From Butyrivibrio sp. X503 (GTDB lineage Bacteria; Bacillota; Clostridia; Lachnospirales; Lachnospiraceae): a DNA stretch of 64,000 nt. Below are positions 9,367 through 18,562 of this stretch, in pieces. The notes beneath the pieces are model-generated. The model was given only the letters and a program-made list of their open reading frames with translations, was not told the origin of the DNA and made no database searches. Made by a program: the position numbers and the translations under genes. The number at the start of each line of letters is the position of its first letter. Positions within the stretch are counted from its first letter, which is position 1. The DNA lies in the NCBI RefSeq assembly GCF_003625475.1, contig NZ_RAIQ01000005.1, positions 124,001 through 188,000 of the forward strand, in the 5' to 3' direction.

Positions 9367-10161
9367 ATGACAATTGGATTTATCGGACTTGGAAACATGG
9401 CGAAAGCCATAATCGGAGGAATACTCGGCAAAGGACTTATGGGTCCCAACGAGATCATCGGAACCGCAGCAACTGAGGAGACATGCCTTAAGGTTGCAAA
9501 CAAATACGGTATCCAGACACACAGCTCCAACGAAGCTGTTGCTAAGGAAGCGGACATCATAATTCTCGCCGTTAAACCTCAGTATCTCAAGGTTGTAATT
9601 GCCGACATAATGGACAGCGTGGACGACAGCAAGGTTGTTGTCAGCATCGCAGCGGGCAAGACAATCCAGTGGCTTCAGAACGAATTTGAGAAGCCCGTTA
9701 AGCTTATCAGAGTTATGCCCAACACACCTGCACTCGTACTTGAAGGCTGTTCTGCGGTTTGCAGAAACGACCTTGTGGGCGACGATGATTATCATTTTGT
9801 AAAAGAGCTTTTGGAGAGCTTTGGTAAGGCATATACAGTTCCCGAATCACTTATGGATGTTGTTGTCGGTGTCAGCGGATCGTCACCTGCTTATGTATTT
9901 CTTTTTATCGAAGCAATGGCAGATGCGGCTGTCGAAGGCGGAATGCCCAGAAAGCAGGCGTATGAATTTGCGGCGCAGTCGGTTCTTGGAAGCGCCAAGA
10001 TGGTGCTTGAAACGGGCAAGCATCCCGGAGAACTCAAGGATATGGTATGTTCACCCGCAGGAACAACGATCGAAGCGGTACATGTTCTTGAAAAAGAGGG
10101 CCTTAGAGGAGCCGTTATGGATGCCGTAAAGGCTTGCATAGACAGGAGCAGAAGTCTATAA
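9367..10161 (+). CDS. proC: Pyrroline-5-carboxylate reductase
   Basis: ProC reduces 1-pyrroline-5-carboxylate to proline with NAD(P)H. The N-terminal Rossmann signature GFIGLGNMAKAIIGG follows the start directly. MPNTPALVLEG and the C-terminal helical block SPAGTTIEAVHVLE are diagnostic. About 264 residues is the usual length. I prefer ATG 9367 over ATG 9358: GGAGGAG (9351-9357) is about 9 nt from 9367 but abuts 9358, and MTIGFIGLGN is the normal N-terminus. It is translationally close to the upstream methyltransferase gene. Confidence 0.95.
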   Translation: MTIGFIGLGNMAKAIIGGILGKGLMGPNEIIGTAATEETCLKVANKYGIQTHSSNEAVAKEADIIILAVKPQYLKVVIADIMDSVDDSKVVVSIAAGKTIQWLQNEFEKPVKLIRVMPNTPALVLEGCSAVCRNDLVGDDDYHFVKELLESFGKAYTVPESLMDVVVGVSGSSPAYVFLFIEAMADAAVEGGMPRKQAYEFAAQSVLGSAKMVLETGKHPGELKDMVCSPAGTTIEAVHVLEKEGLRGAVMDAVKACIDRSRSL

Positions 10162-10182
10162 ATCATATGGATTGACAAAGAA

Positions 10183-10218
10183 CCTGCAAACTCAGTAATT
10201 ATGCGGTTTGCAGGCTTT
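10183..10218 (+). terminator. Likely terminator after proC
   Basis: A 9-bp stem (CCTGCAAAC / GTTTGCAGG) has a 14-nt loop, but its T-run is weak (CTTTAAA). Confidence 0.5.
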
Positions 10219-10245
10219 AAAATTAACACTTCTGCATTCTAAAAT

Positions 10246-10274
10246 TTGACAAAAAATTGTATGTTTGCTAATAT
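10246..10274 (+). promoter_or_regulatory. Consensus sigma-A promoter of the SleB-type hydrolase
   Basis: TTGACA (10246-10251), a 17-bp spacer and TAATAT (10269-10274) form a near-perfect promoter about 95 bp before the start. Confidence 0.85.
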
Positions 10275-10369
10275 CACTTACGAAAAAGTTTCGCTGCATG
10301 CGTTTACATATTATGAGGGTGTAAATAGTCTTGCGGCAATCAATTTGGTATCTAATAGGAAGCAAATAT

Positions 10370-11488
10370 ATGAAAAAAGTTAGAAAGTTATCCCTAGCAA
10401 TAGTGAGACTGACTACAATTTGCTCTCTAGTCTTGATCGTTTTCTTTTCCCGGGGGTTAACAGCACACGCAGCAAAAGCAGGCACACCGTATTCGGATGT
10501 TTCGGCAGGAATATCCAGTATTGTGAGTCCCGTAACGCCTCTTGGTGCCAGTGACAACGCGATCGAGATTAAAGCAAATAATCATCCGGACAAATCCTCA
10601 TCGTCCGCAAGCAGCGCTTCATCATCTGATAACAATGAGCACGCGCTTGTAATGGCTAATGTCAGTCAAGTTATGAACATAAGAGAAACTCCCGATGAAG
10701 ACAGCACTAAAGTCGGAGTACTGTATAAGGACTGTGGTGGCAGAATTCTGGAGCGTAAGGACGGATGGACCAAGATCAAATCGGGGGACTTGATCGGATG
10801 GGCCAAAGATGAGTACCTTCTTTTCGATGAAGATGCTCAAAACCTTGCACAGGATGTAGGTAAGCAGATCGTCACCAGTCAGAGCAGCGCTCTTAATGTC
10901 AGAGCGGATGCATCGGATGATGCGGAAGTTTTAGGAGTTCTCGGAGAAAAGACTTTTGTCGATATGATAGAGGATCTTGGTAACGGATGGATCAGCGTTG
11001 ATTACAACGATGAGACCGGTTATGTTTTGGCAGATTGTGTAACCACAGATTTTAAGATCGACCATGGTGAAACAATGGCAGCCATCAAGCAAAGAGAGCT
11101 TGAGAAGAAGAAAGCCAAACTTACCGAAAACCGTGGCGCGGTTGCCGCAGATGCGGACGAGCTTAAACTTCTTGCAGCACTTATTCAGTGTGAAGCAGGT
11201 AATCAGCCTTACGAGGGACGAGTTGCCGTCGGAGCGGTTGTTATGAACCGAGTTAAGAGCGGAGCTTATCCCAACACCATTCAAGGCGTTATCTATGCAT
11301 CGGGACAGTTTACACCGGCGCTTAACGGAACGGTTGACAGAGTATATACAGGTGGAAATATTTACGACACCAATTACCAGGCTGCGCAGGCGGCACTTAA
11401 CGGAGAGACCACTGTCGGAGGAGCACTTCACTTCAGAAGGAACAACGGCAGAGAGGGACAGGTTATCGGAGCACACGTATTCTGGTAA
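10370..11488 (+). CDS. Secreted cell-wall hydrolase with SH3 domains and a SleB (Hydrolase_2) domain
   Basis: The start has AGGAAG 8 nt ahead of ATG 10370; an in-frame TTG at 10331 lacks a site. A signal peptide or anchor occupies about residues 1-32 and ends near THAAKA. A Ser/Ala linker (SSSSASSASSSDNNEH) leads into two bacterial SH3 domains (about 85-145 and 155-225; NVSQVMNIRETPDE, SSALNVRADASDD). The C-terminus (about 250-372) is a SleB/CwlJ-type hydrolase domain with LIQCEAGNQPYEGRVAVGAV, NRVKSG and the terminal FRRNN-GAHVFW. Such proteins cut peptidoglycan. SleB is a germination enzyme in spore formers, but this domain is widespread in Lachnospiraceae that do not obviously sporulate, so wall turnover is the safer guess. 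Confidence 0.9.
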   Translation: MKKVRKLSLAIVRLTTICSLVLIVFFSRGLTAHAAKAGTPYSDVSAGISSIVSPVTPLGASDNAIEIKANNHPDKSSSSASSASSSDNNEHALVMANVSQVMNIRETPDEDSTKVGVLYKDCGGRILERKDGWTKIKSGDLIGWAKDEYLLFDEDAQNLAQDVGKQIVTSQSSALNVRADASDDAEVLGVLGEKTFVDMIEDLGNGWISVDYNDETGYVLADCVTTDFKIDHGETMAAIKQRELEKKKAKLTENRGAVAADADELKLLAALIQCEAGNQPYEGRVAVGAVVMNRVKSGAYPNTIQGVIYASGQFTPALNGTVDRVYTGGNIYDTNYQAAQAALNGETTVGGALHFRRNNGREGQVIGAHVFW

Positions 11489-11493
11489 TATAC

Positions 11494-11522
11494 AAGGGAT
11501 TGCAGAGATGCAGTCCCTTTTA
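11494..11522 (+). terminator. Terminator after the SleB-type gene
   Basis: An 11-bp stem (AAGGGATTGCA with one G-T pair) has a GAGA loop, then TT followed by TA. Confidence 0.65.
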
Positions 11523-11535
11523 CAATTTACCCGTG

Positions 11536-11564
11536 TTTACAATTGGCGTTTGCCGTGTGATAAT
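11536..11564 (+). promoter_or_regulatory. Candidate promoter of argF
   Basis: TTTACA (11536-11541), a 17-bp spacer and GATAAT (11559-11564) lie 38 bp before the argF ATG. Confidence 0.6.
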
Positions 11565-11601
11565 AATGGGTAATTATTAGACGAAAGTAGAGGAGCACAT
11601 T

Positions 11602-12591
11602 ATGAACTTAAAGGGACGCGATTTTTTAAAACTTCTTGATTACACACCCGAAGAGATCACATATCTTTTGGATGTTGCCGCAGATCTCAAGGAAAAGAAG
11701 AGAAACGGCATTCTTCACGACGAGCTTAAGGGCAAGAACGTAGCACTTATTTTTGAGAAGACAAGTACGCGTACCAGATGTGCTTTTGAAGTAGCCGCCA
11801 AAGACCTTGGTATGGGATCAACTTTCCTTAATCCCACAGACTCACAGATCGGTAAAAAAGAGAGTATCGCCGATACAGTAAGAGTTCTTTCAAGGTTCTA
11901 TGACGGAATAGAATACAGAGGTTTCGAGCAGGATATTGTTGAGACAATGGCTAAGTACAGCAGCGTGCCGGTATGGAACGGACTTACCAACGAGTTCCAT
12001 CCCACACAGATGCTCGCAGACCTGCTTACTATCAGAGAGCATTTCGGACGTATCAAGGGAATCAATTTCGTATACATGGGCGATGCAAGATACAACATGG
12101 GTAATTCTTATATCGTTACAGCTGCCAAGATGGGCATGAACATCACGATAGTGACTAACAAGAAATATTTCCCCGAGCAGGGACTTATTGATACATGTAA
12201 TGAGATTGCCAAGCAGACAGGCGCTACACTTAAGTTTACCGAGGACGTCATGGAAGGAACCAAGGGTGCAGACGTTATCGCAACAGATATCTGGGTATCC
12301 ATGGGCGAGCCCGAGGAAGTTTGGGCGGAGAGAATCAAAGATCTTTCTCCTTATCAGGTAAATATGGATGTCATGAACAATGCCGGCGAAGGCGCTATAT
12401 TCATGCATTGCCTGCCTTCATTCCACGATCTTAATACTACCATCGGAAAAGAGATCAAAGAGAAATTCGGTCTTGATGAGATGGAAGTTACAAACGAAGT
12501 ATTTGAGTCAGAAAGATCTATCGTTTTTGACGAAGCAGAGAATCGTATGCATACTATTAAGGCAGTTATGTACGCAACACTCAAAGGATAA
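11602..12591 (+). CDS. argF: Ornithine carbamoyltransferase
   Basis: The enzyme joins ornithine and carbamoyl phosphate to give citrulline. The carbamoyl-phosphate loop STRTRCAFE, the [11 protein letters not shown] motif and the catalytic HCLPSFHD are all present; the HCLP Cys marks ornithine rather than aspartate specificity. Its 329 residues are standard. No other arginine genes are adjacent, so anabolic versus catabolic use is not decided by context; the absence of arcA/arcC favours biosynthesis. GAGG lies upstream of the ATG. The biotin ligase follows after 5 nt, suggesting cotranscription. Confidence 0.96.
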   Translation: MNLKGRDFLKLLDYTPEEITYLLDVAADLKEKKRNGILHDELKGKNVALIFEKTSTRTRCAFEVAAKDLGMGSTFLNPTDSQIGKKESIADTVRVLSRFYDGIEYRGFEQDIVETMAKYSSVPVWNGLTNEFHPTQMLADLLTIREHFGRIKGINFVYMGDARYNMGNSYIVTAAKMGMNITIVTNKKYFPEQGLIDTCNEIAKQTGATLKFTEDVMEGTKGADVIATDIWVSMGEPEEVWAERIKDLSPYQVNMDVMNNAGEGAIFMHCLPSFHDLNTTIGKEIKEKFGLDEMEVTNEVFESERSIVFDEAENRMHTIKAVMYATLKG

Positions 12592-12596
12592 TTTTT

Positions 12597-13415
12597 ATGC
12601 TAAGTGCAGAGAACATAAAAGGGCAGCTACACACGAGGTGGGCTGCCTGTAACCTTGTTTATAAGGAAGAAACAGGCTCGACCAACGATGACGCTGCGAT
12701 CCTTGCAAAAGAGGGTGCGCCGCACGGAACACTTGTCGTAGTCGACAGACAAAGCGCCGGAAGGGGCACCAGAGGAAGAGTCTGGGAGACCCAGGAAGGA
12801 AGCAACGTTGCGATGAGTCTCATAGTAAGACCTGATGCAACTCCCGATAAGCTTTCAATGATGACGCTTATCATGGGACTTTCTGTTGCGCAAGGAATCG
12901 AGGATGTTATCCTGGATAATGAAGACATACTTGATTTTCCTCAGATCAAATGGCCCAATGATGTTATTATCGCGGGCAAAAAAATCTGTGGCATCCTTAC
13001 GGAGCTTCACATGAATAATGACAACACTGTCAGCGACGTTGTCATCGGAGTCGGTATCAACATAAACATGACTGTTTTTCCTGATGATATAAAGGGTATT
13101 GCCGGATCGATCTATTCGCAGACCGGCTACAAGGTTGACAGAAGCGCGGTCGTGGCTGCGGTCATGAAACGCTTTGAAGACAATTATGATACATACATGA
13201 AGAGCTTTGATCTTTCTCTTTTAAAAGATGAATATGAAGAGAGGCTCATCAACAAAGATAAAACGGTAAAAGTACTTGATCCTGCGGGAGAGTACGAAGC
13301 CACAGCCAAGGGCATTACAATTGGCGGAGCGCTTATAATAGAAAAAGAGGACGGAAGCATTTCCGAGATAAATGCCGGCGAAGTGTCTGTGCGAGGCCTT
13401 TATGGATATGTTTGA
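12597..13415 (+). CDS. Biotin--[acetyl-CoA-carboxylase] ligase lacking a DNA-binding domain
   Basis: The ligase attaches biotin to carboxylase carrier proteins. The catalytic BPL/LplA fold is clear: ETGSTNDD, the biotinyl-AMP loop SAGRGTRGRVWE, KWPNDV and GIGININ. A small C-terminal SH3-like domain follows (about 225-272). Only about 20 residues precede the catalytic domain, so there is no winged-helix repressor domain; this is a monofunctional (class I) ligase. It cannot act as the BirA repressor, so biotin genes, if present, need another regulator such as BioY control or BioQ. It lies 5 nt after argF and 55 nt before coaX. Confidence 0.93.
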   Translation: MLSAENIKGQLHTRWAACNLVYKEETGSTNDDAAILAKEGAPHGTLVVVDRQSAGRGTRGRVWETQEGSNVAMSLIVRPDATPDKLSMMTLIMGLSVAQGIEDVILDNEDILDFPQIKWPNDVIIAGKKICGILTELHMNNDNTVSDVVIGVGININMTVFPDDIKGIAGSIYSQTGYKVDRSAVVAAVMKRFEDNYDTYMKSFDLSLLKDEYEERLINKDKTVKVLDPAGEYEATAKGITIGGALIIEKEDGSISEINAGEVSVRGLYGYV

Positions 13416-13470
13416 TCTAAGAAGGATTTTCGGACTTCGATTTTTCTTTTGACAATAACGGAGGGAAGTT

Positions 13471-14289
13471 ATGATTCTTGTTATCGATGTAGGTAATACG
13501 AATATCACATTTGGAGTTTATTCAAAGGATAAGCTCGTAGGCTCATTTAGAATGACGACACAGATGTCACGTACTTCGGATGAGTTCGGGATCATGCTGT
13601 TGCAGCTTCTTGCAAGCAACGGGATTGTAAAAGAAAAGATAGACGGCGTAATGATCGCAAGCGTTGTTCCCAAGATCATGCATGCGCTTATCAATGCGAT
13701 CACAAAATACATCGGCAAGAAACCTTATATCGTAGGCCCCGGAATCAAGACGGGACTTAAGATCGTGACCGACAATCCAAGAGAGATAGGACCCGACCTT
13801 ATCGTTGGCGCGGTTGCTGCGTATGAGCTTTACGGCGGACCGATCCTTGTAATAGATTTTGGTACGGCGACAACCTACGTTGCGGTTAATGAAAAAGGCG
13901 AATTCTTTACGGGAGTTGTTGCTCCCGGAATCGGAATCTCAGCAAAGGCACTCTGGGAAGACACAGCGAAGCTCCCCGAAGTTGAGATCGTTAAGCCCAA
14001 GAGTATCCTTGCAAAAGAAACGATATCAAGTATGCAGGCCGGACTTGTGTATGGTCAGATCGGTCAGACCAAGTACATCATCAACGAGATGAAAAGAGAG
14101 TCCGGACTTACAAATATGAAAGTCGTTGCGACGGGAGGCCTCGGAAGACTTATATCGGCAGAGACCGAGGAGATCGACATCTACGATCCGAACCTTATCC
14201 TTGAGGGATTAAATATCCTTTATGCCAAGAACAGTAAGAACAAACCCCAGTTAAAAGAAGATGAAAACGGAGAGTTTGACGTAAAATGA
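13471..14289 (+). CDS. coaX: Type III pantothenate kinase
   Basis: CoaX phosphorylates pantothenate, the first step of CoA synthesis. It belongs to the ASKHA fold: [17 protein letters not shown] is the N-terminal phosphate motif, [11 protein letters not shown] follows, [11 protein letters not shown] is the second, and [10 protein letters not shown] is also conserved. Its 272 residues are near the family's usual 255-270, with a short acidic C-terminal tail. GGAGGG precedes the ATG. The tail overlaps the next start by 4 nt (ATGA at 14286-14289), so translation is coupled. Confidence 0.95.
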   Translation: MILVIDVGNTNITFGVYSKDKLVGSFRMTTQMSRTSDEFGIMLLQLLASNGIVKEKIDGVMIASVVPKIMHALINAITKYIGKKPYIVGPGIKTGLKIVTDNPREIGPDLIVGAVAAYELYGGPILVIDFGTATTYVAVNEKGEFFTGVVAPGIGISAKALWEDTAKLPEVEIVKPKSILAKETISSMQAGLVYGQIGQTKYIINEMKRESGLTNMKVVATGGLGRLISAETEEIDIYDPNLILEGLNILYAKNSKNKPQLKEDENGEFDVK

Positions 14290-14780
14290 GAGCAGATAAA
14301 TTCGAAGAAGAATACAATAAAGAATTCGGTGAAGGCGGCAAGAATTTTGACGCCGAGTTCTCCGAAGGAAAAGAAGACCTTAAGATAGACGAGATGCAAA
14401 AGACCAACAAGGGTCGTACTTTCGAGAATGTAGCGAATGGAAGAGTGGTACTTTGCGGAGCTAACGCATACGAGCAGAAGTACTATTTTAACCCTATATT
14501 TAAGCAGATTCCCGAGAGTATAAAGAAAGAGCTCAACATTATCAGCGTTCTTTTTACTCAGGAAGCGGGCGGAATCTTTACCATCGTATTTGAGGAAGAC
14601 GGAAATATCAGCATTGAGACCGACGCGGATGAAGAGGACATCACATACGATGAGATCACTGCGGGACTTCTTGTCGGAGAAGTAAGAAGAAAGAGACAGG
14701 ATCTTTTCGAGGCGCTCGGCCTTTATTACAGGATATATGTGCGCGGAGAGAATCCTGCGGACATTCTTGAAGAAGAGTAA
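14286..14780 (+). CDS. Conserved hypothetical protein, possibly DUF6145
   Basis: This acidic 164-residue soluble protein has no signal peptide or membrane segment. A disordered, charged N-terminus (about 1-40) precedes a compact domain with [19 protein letters not shown] and [20 protein letters not shown], then [18 protein letters not shown] near the C-terminus. I associate this family, tentatively from memory, with DUF6145 of Lachnospiraceae. It has no known function. Its position between coaX and dusB with a 4-nt overlap points to a housekeeping transcript. Confidence 0.8.
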   Translation: MRADKFEEEYNKEFGEGGKNFDAEFSEGKEDLKIDEMQKTNKGRTFENVANGRVVLCGANAYEQKYYFNPIFKQIPESIKKELNIISVLFTQEAGGIFTIVFEEDGNISIETDADEEDITYDEITAGLLVGEVRRKRQDLFEALGLYYRIYVRGENPADILEEE

Positions 14781-14825
14781 AAACGCAGAGGCATGCGCAA
14801 ATTTTTTTGAAAGAGAATCAGACAT

Positions 14826-15806
14826 ATGGCAGGCTACGGAAAGTTACAGATAGGAAACGTAACCCTTGAAAATAACATAATACTGGGACCCATGGCAGGT
14901 GTATCAGACCTGCCGTTTCGTTTGCTATGCCGTGAAATGGGCGCCGGGCTTGTGTGCATGGAGATGGTGAGCGCCAAGGCCATCATCTACAAGAACCGCA
15001 ACACAGGCATGCTCATGGAGATTCATGAAGATGAACACCCTGTTTCACTCCAGCTTTTCGGATCGGAACCTGCGATCATGCAGGAGGCAGTCGGTATGAT
15101 CAAGGACAGACCCTATGACATACTTGATGTAAACATGGGCTGTCCCGTGCCTAAGGTTGTCAGTAACGGTGAAGGCTCGGCACTTATGAAAAAGCCCGAG
15201 CTTATTCAGGAGATAGTTGCAGCGCTCGTGAAGGTTTCTGACAGGCCTGTCACAGTGAAGATAAGGAAAGGCTTTAATGACGCAAGCATCAATGCGGTAG
15301 AATGCGCACTTGCGGCTGCCGAAGGCGGAGCCGCTGCGATAGCCGTCCACGGAAGAACCAGAGAGCAGTACTATTCAGGAGAAGCTGACTGGGAGATTAT
15401 TTCCAAGGTAAAAGAGGCTGTGAATGTCCCTGTTATCGGAAACGGAGATGTAAGAACGCCCCAGGATGCACAGCGCATGTTCGATGAGACGGGATGCGAC
15501 GGCGTAATGGTAGCAAGAGCCGCTCAGGGCAATCCTTTTATCTTCAGGGAATTCAAGAGCTTTTTTGAGACAGGCGAGATCTGCGAAAAGCCAAGCATGC
15601 AGGAAATCTATGACACGGTCATAAGGCATGCGGATCTGCAGCTACAGTACAAGGGCGAATATATAGGAATAAGAGAAATGCGTAAGCACGTGTCATGGTA
15701 TACGTACGGAATGCCTGGTAGCGCCAAGTTTAGGAATGAGATAAACCAGATGACGGATATGGACTCGCTTAAGAGAGCTTGTGCCGCAGTCATGCTTGAC
15801 CGTTAA
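14826..15806 (+). CDS. dusB: tRNA-dihydrouridine synthase
   Basis: An FMN-dependent enzyme that reduces specific uridines in tRNA. The TIM-barrel motifs are LGPMAGVSDLPFRLLCREMG, the catalytic Cys in NMGCPVPKVVSNGEGSALM, IAVHGRTREQYYSGEADW, and the phosphate-binding GNGDVRTPQDA. A C-terminal helical domain completes the 326 residues. The DusB assignment follows the usual Firmicute pattern (DusB next to greA and lysS). The Shine-Dalgarno is weak (AAAGAG), so it may be cotranslated with the upstream genes. Confidence 0.93.
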   Translation: MAGYGKLQIGNVTLENNIILGPMAGVSDLPFRLLCREMGAGLVCMEMVSAKAIIYKNRNTGMLMEIHEDEHPVSLQLFGSEPAIMQEAVGMIKDRPYDILDVNMGCPVPKVVSNGEGSALMKKPELIQEIVAALVKVSDRPVTVKIRKGFNDASINAVECALAAAEGGAAAIAVHGRTREQYYSGEADWEIISKVKEAVNVPVIGNGDVRTPQDAQRMFDETGCDGVMVARAAQGNPFIFREFKSFFETGEICEKPSMQEIYDTVIRHADLQLQYKGEYIGIREMRKHVSWYTYGMPGSAKFRNEINQMTDMDSLKRACAAVMLDR

Positions 15807-15881
15807 TGCGCATAAATGCGGAGCGCTGCGGCATGTGAAGTGTCTTTTGACAGGGCGGAGCGGACGTAAAATTGCAAATCA

Positions 15882-15910
15882 TTGACACATAAAATAATAG
15901 ACTGTATAAT
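15882..15910 (+). promoter_or_regulatory. Consensus sigma-A promoter of greA
   Basis: A perfect TTGACA (15882-15887), a 17-bp spacer and a perfect TATAAT (15905-15910) lie 90 bp before greA, leaving a leader of about 80 nt. Confidence 0.9.
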
Positions 15911-15999
15911 ATCCAAGTTAAACAGAGATTTTTATATTATTTTAGATAAATGCTCCGCGATGGAAGCTTATAATTATTTGAAGGGGTAGGAATCGGACA

Positions 16000-16485
16000 A
16001 TGGAAGAAAAGAAGAATATTTTAACTTACGAAGGACTCAAGAAATACGAGGATGAGCTTCATGAGCTCAAGGTAGTCAAGCGTAAGGAAGTTGCAGAGAA
16101 GATCAAGGAAGCAAGAGAGCAGGGCGACCTTTCAGAGAACGCCGAGTACGATGCAGCCAAGGATGAGCAGAGAGACATCGAGGCTAGAATCGAAGCTCTT
16201 GAGAAAATCCTTAAGAACGCAGAAGTTGTTGTAGAAGAGGACGTTGACCTCAACAAGATCAGCATCGGATGCAAGGTTAAGATCCGCGACCTTGAGTTCA
16301 ACGAGGACCTTGAATATAAGATTGTAGGCTCATCTGAGGCGAACAGCCTTAAGGGCAAGATTTCCAACGAGTCACCTGTAGGTAAGGCTCTTCTTGGTGC
16401 CAAGAAGGGACAGACTGTATCTGTAGAGACACAGGCCGGTGTGCTTAAGTACAAGGTACTCGGAATCGAGAGATCTGAGAACTAA
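16000..16485 (+). CDS. greA: Transcription elongation factor GreA
   Basis: GreA rescues backtracked RNA polymerase by stimulating transcript cleavage. The N-terminal coiled coil (about 1-78) holds the conserved tip region [19 protein letters not shown], including the acidic Asp/Glu pair needed for activity. The C-terminal domain (about 80-161) binds polymerase and carries [13 protein letters not shown]. Length is standard at 161 residues. AAGGGG lies upstream. A strong terminator separates it from lysS, but the pair greA-lysS is a common Firmicute arrangement. Confidence 0.97.
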   Translation: MEEKKNILTYEGLKKYEDELHELKVVKRKEVAEKIKEAREQGDLSENAEYDAAKDEQRDIEARIEALEKILKNAEVVVEEDVDLNKISIGCKVKIRDLEFNEDLEYKIVGSSEANSLKGKISNESPVGKALLGAKKGQTVSVETQAGVLKYKVLGIERSEN

Positions 16486-16497
16486 TAATGAATTTCG

Positions 16498-16536
16498 GAG
16501 CCGGCGATCAGTTTTATCGCTGGCTCTTTATTTTTT
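16498..16536 (+). terminator. Terminator between greA and lysS
   Basis: An 11-bp stem (GAGCCGGCGAT / ATCGCTGGCTC with one G-T pair) is followed by TTTATTTTTT. It may attenuate rather than stop lysS transcription, because no clear promoter follows it. Confidence 0.85.
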
Positions 16537-16557
16537 ACATAATACGGAGGAAAAAAA

Positions 16558-18123
16558 GTGGCAGAGAATAATCAGCAGAATAACCAGAACACACAAGAAG
16601 ACGTTGGACGCCTTCGCCAGGTAAGAAGAGACAAGCTTGCTGAGCTTCAGGCGCAGGGAAGAGATCCTTTTCAGATTGTAAAATACGATCAGACACATCA
16701 TACACAGCAGATCAGGGACAACTTTGAAGCTCTTGAATTCGTTGCTCCCGTTGATGAGGACGGAAAGGCTATCACAGTACCTCTTTCAGACATTCCTGCA
16801 GACAAGGTTGTAAGCCTTGCAGGACGTATGATGAGTAAGCGTGTCATGGGTAAGGCTTCTTTTGCCAACCTTCAGGACAGAGATGGACGCATGCAGCTCT
16901 ATGTGTCAAGAAATGACCTTGGAGACGAGGCTTATGCTGATTTCAAGAAAATGGATATCGGTGACATCATCGGTATTAAGGGATTTGCTTTCAGAACCAA
17001 GACCGGTGAGATCTCAGTTCACGTAAAAGAGCTGGTTCTTTTAGCTAAGTCACTTATGCCCCTCCCTGAGAAATTCCACGGACTTACAGATACAGAGATC
17101 CGTTACAGACAAAGATACGTTGACCTTGTTATGAACGAAGAGGTCAAGGAGACATTCAAGAAGAGAAGCGCTATTCTTCGCGAAATCCGTAACTTCCTTG
17201 CAGACAGAGATTTCATGGAAGTTGAGACTCCTATGCTTGTTGAGAATGCGGGCGGCGCTGCTGCAAGACCTTTCTTTACTCACTACAATGCACTTGATGA
17301 GGAGAGAAAGCTTCGTATCTCACTTGAGCTTTACCTTAAGAGACTTATCGTCGGCGGTATGGAGAGAGTCTTCGAGATCGGACGTGTATTTAGAAACGAG
17401 GGTACAGATACAAGACACAATCCTGAGTTCACACTTATGGAGCTCTACCAGGCATATACAGACTATGAGGGAATGATGGAGCTTACAGAGTCCATGTTCC
17501 GTTATCTTGCCGAGAAGGTTTGCGGCACAACACAGATTCCGTACGGAGATAACATCATCGATCTTGGCAAGCCATTCGAGCGTCTTACAATGAACGACGC
17601 TATCAAGAAGTATGCAGGCGTTGACTTCGACGCTGTTAAGACAGACGAAGAGGCCAAGGCTATTGCTAAGGAGAAGGGCGTTGAGTTTGAGGATCGTCAC
17701 AAGAAGGGCGATATCATCAATCTCTTCTTCGAGGAGTTCTGCGAGAAGAACCTGATCCAGCCTACATTCATCATGGATCATCCTCTTGCTATCTCACCTC
17801 TTACCAAGAAGAAACCCACAGATCCCGAGAAGGTTGAGCGTTTCGAGCTCTTCATCAATACATGGGAGATGTGTAACGCATATTCGGAGCTCAACGATCC
17901 TATCGACCAGCGCGAGCGTTTCGCCGCTCAGGATGCCAACGCGGCAGCAGGCGACGAAGAGGCTGAGCACACAGACGAGGACTTCCTCAATGCCCTCGAG
18001 ATCGGTATGCCACCCACAGGTGGTATCGGATACGGTATCGACCGTCTCTGCATGCTTCTTACAAACAGCGCAGGAATCAGAGACGTATTGCTGTTCCCTA
18101 CACTTAAGTCCTTGGATAAGTAA
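16558..18123 (+). CDS. lysS: Lysyl-tRNA synthetase, class II
   Basis: LysS charges tRNA-Lys. The start is GTG 16558 with GGAGG 7 nt upstream. The N-terminal extension is Asn/Gln-rich (about 15 residues). The OB anticodon-binding domain covers about 60-170. Class II motif 2 is FEIGRVFRNEGTDTRHNPEF and motif 3 is GGIGYGIDRLCMLL near the C-terminus. At 521 residues it is slightly longer than usual because of the extension and an acidic insert (DANAAAGDEEAEHTDEDF). It has frequent-codon bias. No T-box is visible upstream. Confidence 0.97.
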   Translation: MAENNQQNNQNTQEDVGRLRQVRRDKLAELQAQGRDPFQIVKYDQTHHTQQIRDNFEALEFVAPVDEDGKAITVPLSDIPADKVVSLAGRMMSKRVMGKASFANLQDRDGRMQLYVSRNDLGDEAYADFKKMDIGDIIGIKGFAFRTKTGEISVHVKELVLLAKSLMPLPEKFHGLTDTEIRYRQRYVDLVMNEEVKETFKKRSAILREIRNFLADRDFMEVETPMLVENAGGAAARPFFTHYNALDEERKLRISLELYLKRLIVGGMERVFEIGRVFRNEGTDTRHNPEFTLMELYQAYTDYEGMMELTESMFRYLAEKVCGTTQIPYGDNIIDLGKPFERLTMNDAIKKYAGVDFDAVKTDEEAKAIAKEKGVEFEDRHKKGDIINLFFEEFCEKNLIQPTFIMDHPLAISPLTKKKPTDPEKVERFELFINTWEMCNAYSELNDPIDQRERFAAQDANAAAGDEEAEHTDEDFLNALEIGMPPTGGIGYGIDRLCMLLTNSAGIRDVLLFPTLKSLDK

Positions 18124-18187
18124 AAGCCAGTGTTTATGCGACTTTGGGCTTGTGTAGATGGTTAAAAAACCTTATTGTGCAAATCTT

Positions 18188-18208
18188 CGGGCGCCCTCGT
18201 GGCGCCCG
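18188..18208 (+). terminator. GC-rich hairpin after lysS, probable terminator
   Basis: CGGGCGCC / GGCGCCCG forms a perfect 8-bp stem with a 5-nt loop, followed by TATTCTTG rather than a clean T-run. Confidence 0.55.
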
Positions 18209-18295
18209 TATTCTTGATAAAGGGGCTGTTCCCCTGCGCCACACTTCTGATTTGTGGCTCCATTCATCGTTCTGATGCGTGGAAATTTCCATTTT

Positions 18296-18500
18296 TTGAC
18301 TAAGACATTGATTATTCCGCTATTTAGTCACTACTTTTCATTGTTCTTTTTTTTCTCTTCTTGTCTTTAAGGAAGCTTGAGTGACTAGGAAGGCTGATTC
18401 TAATTGAATTAGTCACATATTTTCAAAGCGCTTGGTCATCTTCATTTCAAAATAATTCAAATAGGTGACTAAGACATGCAATAAAACTTGCGCTAGTCAC
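18296..18500. repeat. Three regularly spaced 36-bp palindromic units (GTGACTA-N22-TAGTCAC)
   Basis: Units at 18296-18331, 18381-18416 and 18465-18500 are each 36 bp, starting (G/T)TGACTA and ending TAGTCAC. Their start points are 85 and 84 bp apart. Units 1 and 3 share TGACTAAGACAT; the interiors otherwise differ, so the conserved parts are the inverted arms. The whole block fills the non-coding gap after lysS and ends 62 bp before the start of the nuclease-like gene. The remaining part of 18124-18562 shows no gene. Operators, ssDNA hairpins or target sites of the downstream protein are all possible. Confidence 0.7.
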
Positions 18501-18562
18501 TTTTGCAAATTTTTCAAAGAGTGAAGATCGCAAATAAAAGTAACAGAGAAAGGAAAAACACA

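Noticed and set aside
18296-18500. Possible CRISPR array because of three 36-bp units with regular spacing
   Set aside because: Only the 7-bp arms are conserved; the interiors differ, spacers are about 48 bp, and no cas genes are near.
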